Shown: positions 63,203 through 64,000 of the stretch, in pieces | Numbering within the stretch: position 1 is the first letter of the stretch | Layout: every line of letters begins with the position of its first letter | Source of the DNA: Melampsora larici-populina 98AG31 | Lineage: Eukaryota; Basidiomycota; Pucciniomycetes; Pucciniales; Melampsoraceae | Reading direction: 5' to 3' | Assembly: GCF_000204055.1 (NCBI RefSeq) | Contig: NW_006768766.1 | Span: 3,594,019 to 3,658,018 of the forward strand | DNA: 64,000 bases | Program-made: the position numbers and the translations under genes | Notes under the pieces: generated by a model | The model's input: the letters and a program-made list of their open reading frames with translations, nothing else | Told to the model about the DNA's origin: nothing | The model's database searches: none

Positions 63203-64000
63203 ATGTTACGACGAAGCATTCCCGCCGCTGGCGAAGCACTGATCAAGCAAACCCGTGATGCTCGCCATCTAAGCTCAATGTCTGCCAAACCCAAACTGCG
63301 AACTCAGGTGCTCAACGTGACTGAAGAACTTCAGGCAAGGGTGGTGGGTGCGCTTTTCGAAGAAACGTACGGATACCCCGCTCGGAAGCAACAGATCGAC
63401 GCCGTCATTCATCTCCTGAACGGCAGAACCACGTTCTTGTTGGCCGGAACCGGATTTGGCAAAAGCCAGGTCCCCGAATTGTTCTTCAGATTGTTCGACG
63501 ACGCGTATGCACCGATTATATTATGTATCAATCCATTGGACGCCCTTGGTGACGACCAGGTCCGGATGATCCTACCTGAGCGCTGCAGTTCCCAAGTCAA
63601 ATCTCTGACAGTGCAGTGCATCACTTTTTGGATGCAGGTCAGCGAAAAAAGCTTAGTCAACCTGAACGCGATCAACTTGACCGCGGAAACCTGCACGCAG
63701 TCGGCCTGCGATGCGATTTTGGAGGGCAAATTCAATTTTGTATATGTTGTATGTTGAACATTCCATACATGTCAGTAGTGGTCAAGTGCTAGATGCTTAC
63801 TGATGTAACATGCGCTGATGATACCAGAGTCCCGAGTTGGCTTTGACGAGTCCCGTGTTTGACCGCCGATTTCAGACTCGCCTAGTGCTTAGTGTAGTCG
63901 ATGAAGCCCACATGGTTTATACCTGGGGCCTCGTCGAGAGTGGCCAAGCCAAACGCCTGGCCAGTCATACTCGAGTTCAGGACACTGGTGTTTTCCGCCC
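63203..64000 (+). CDS. RecQ-like superfamily-2 helicase, N-terminal part (runs off window)
   Basis: ATP-dependent DNA helicase-like protein. Exon 1 is 63203-63748; intron 63749-63827 (GTATGT..CAG); exon 2 starts at 63828 and is open to the window end. Motif I (Walker A) is LLAGTGFGKS at about residues 78-87; a RecQ-like motif 0 (YPARKQQIDAV, Gln contacting adenine) precedes it; motif Ia-like CINPLDALGDDQV follows; after the intron SPELAL and SVVDEAHMVYTWG give the DEAH box (motif II) with the following Trp typical of RecQ-type enzymes. The first 30 residues (MLRRSIPAAGEALIKQTRDA..) are basic and hydroxylated without acidic runs until the Glu, and could be a mitochondrial presequence. A second Met (MSAKP) lies at residue 26. 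Cellular RecQ versus mobile-element cargo cannot be decided from this part. Confidence 0.85.

Overview
The window reads as a stretch of nuclear chromosome from a basidiomycete fungus, most likely a rust (Pucciniales). The host genes are cut by many 55-150 bp GT-AG introns, intergenic DNA is AT-rich and packed with degenerate transposons, and a white-collar-1 photoreceptor without a visible GATA zinc finger fits Basidiomycota. The rust assignment is an inference from overall texture; no species can be named. Seven host genes were reconstructed exon by exon with every junction in frame, except the last, which runs off the window.

Layout. 1-1134: hAT transposase C-terminal half, followed by CTGCGC-rich DNA to about 1610. 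1614-4741: decayed P4-ATPase (lipid flippase) pseudogene. 4850-9400: T-rich and unassigned DNA with one weak spliced gene fragment. 9403-11282 (+): epoxide hydrolase with 12 exons. 12343-14470 (-): pyruvate dehydrogenase kinase. 15937-18673 (-): GFA1. 19000-40400: a 21 kb repeat island with telomere-like arrays, TIR elements inserted in them, Ty3/gypsy remnants, a Harbinger-like element carrying what looks like a captured exon, and nested hAT-like and Mutator-like elements with intact target-site duplications (TSDs). 40416-43996 (+): UTP12/DIP2. 44806-45994 (+): EFM4. 48940-52185 (-): WC-1. 54243-55924: an inverted repeat with two 438 bp arms. 56727-58143 (-): RAM2. 59350-61300: a duplicated EFM4 fragment followed by a broken HET-C-like gene. 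61608-62790: hAT and Mutator-like elements. 63203-64000 (+): start of a RecQ-like/DEAH helicase.

The host genes are housekeeping or regulatory and do not form a pathway cluster: chitin precursor synthesis (GFA1), mitochondrial carbon control (PDK), ribosome assembly (UTP12), translation-factor methylation (EFM4), light sensing (WC-1), protein prenylation (RAM2) and epoxide detoxification. The most unusual content is the mobile DNA. TSDs and TIRs let nesting order be read directly (39920-40208 inside 38854-40220; 37939-38263 inside 37784-38723). Two related TIR elements sit at TAA sites in telomere-like arrays and keep a palindrome through paired base changes. A Mutator-like left end lies 0.5 kb upstream of the helicase, which raises the possibility that the helicase is transposon cargo.
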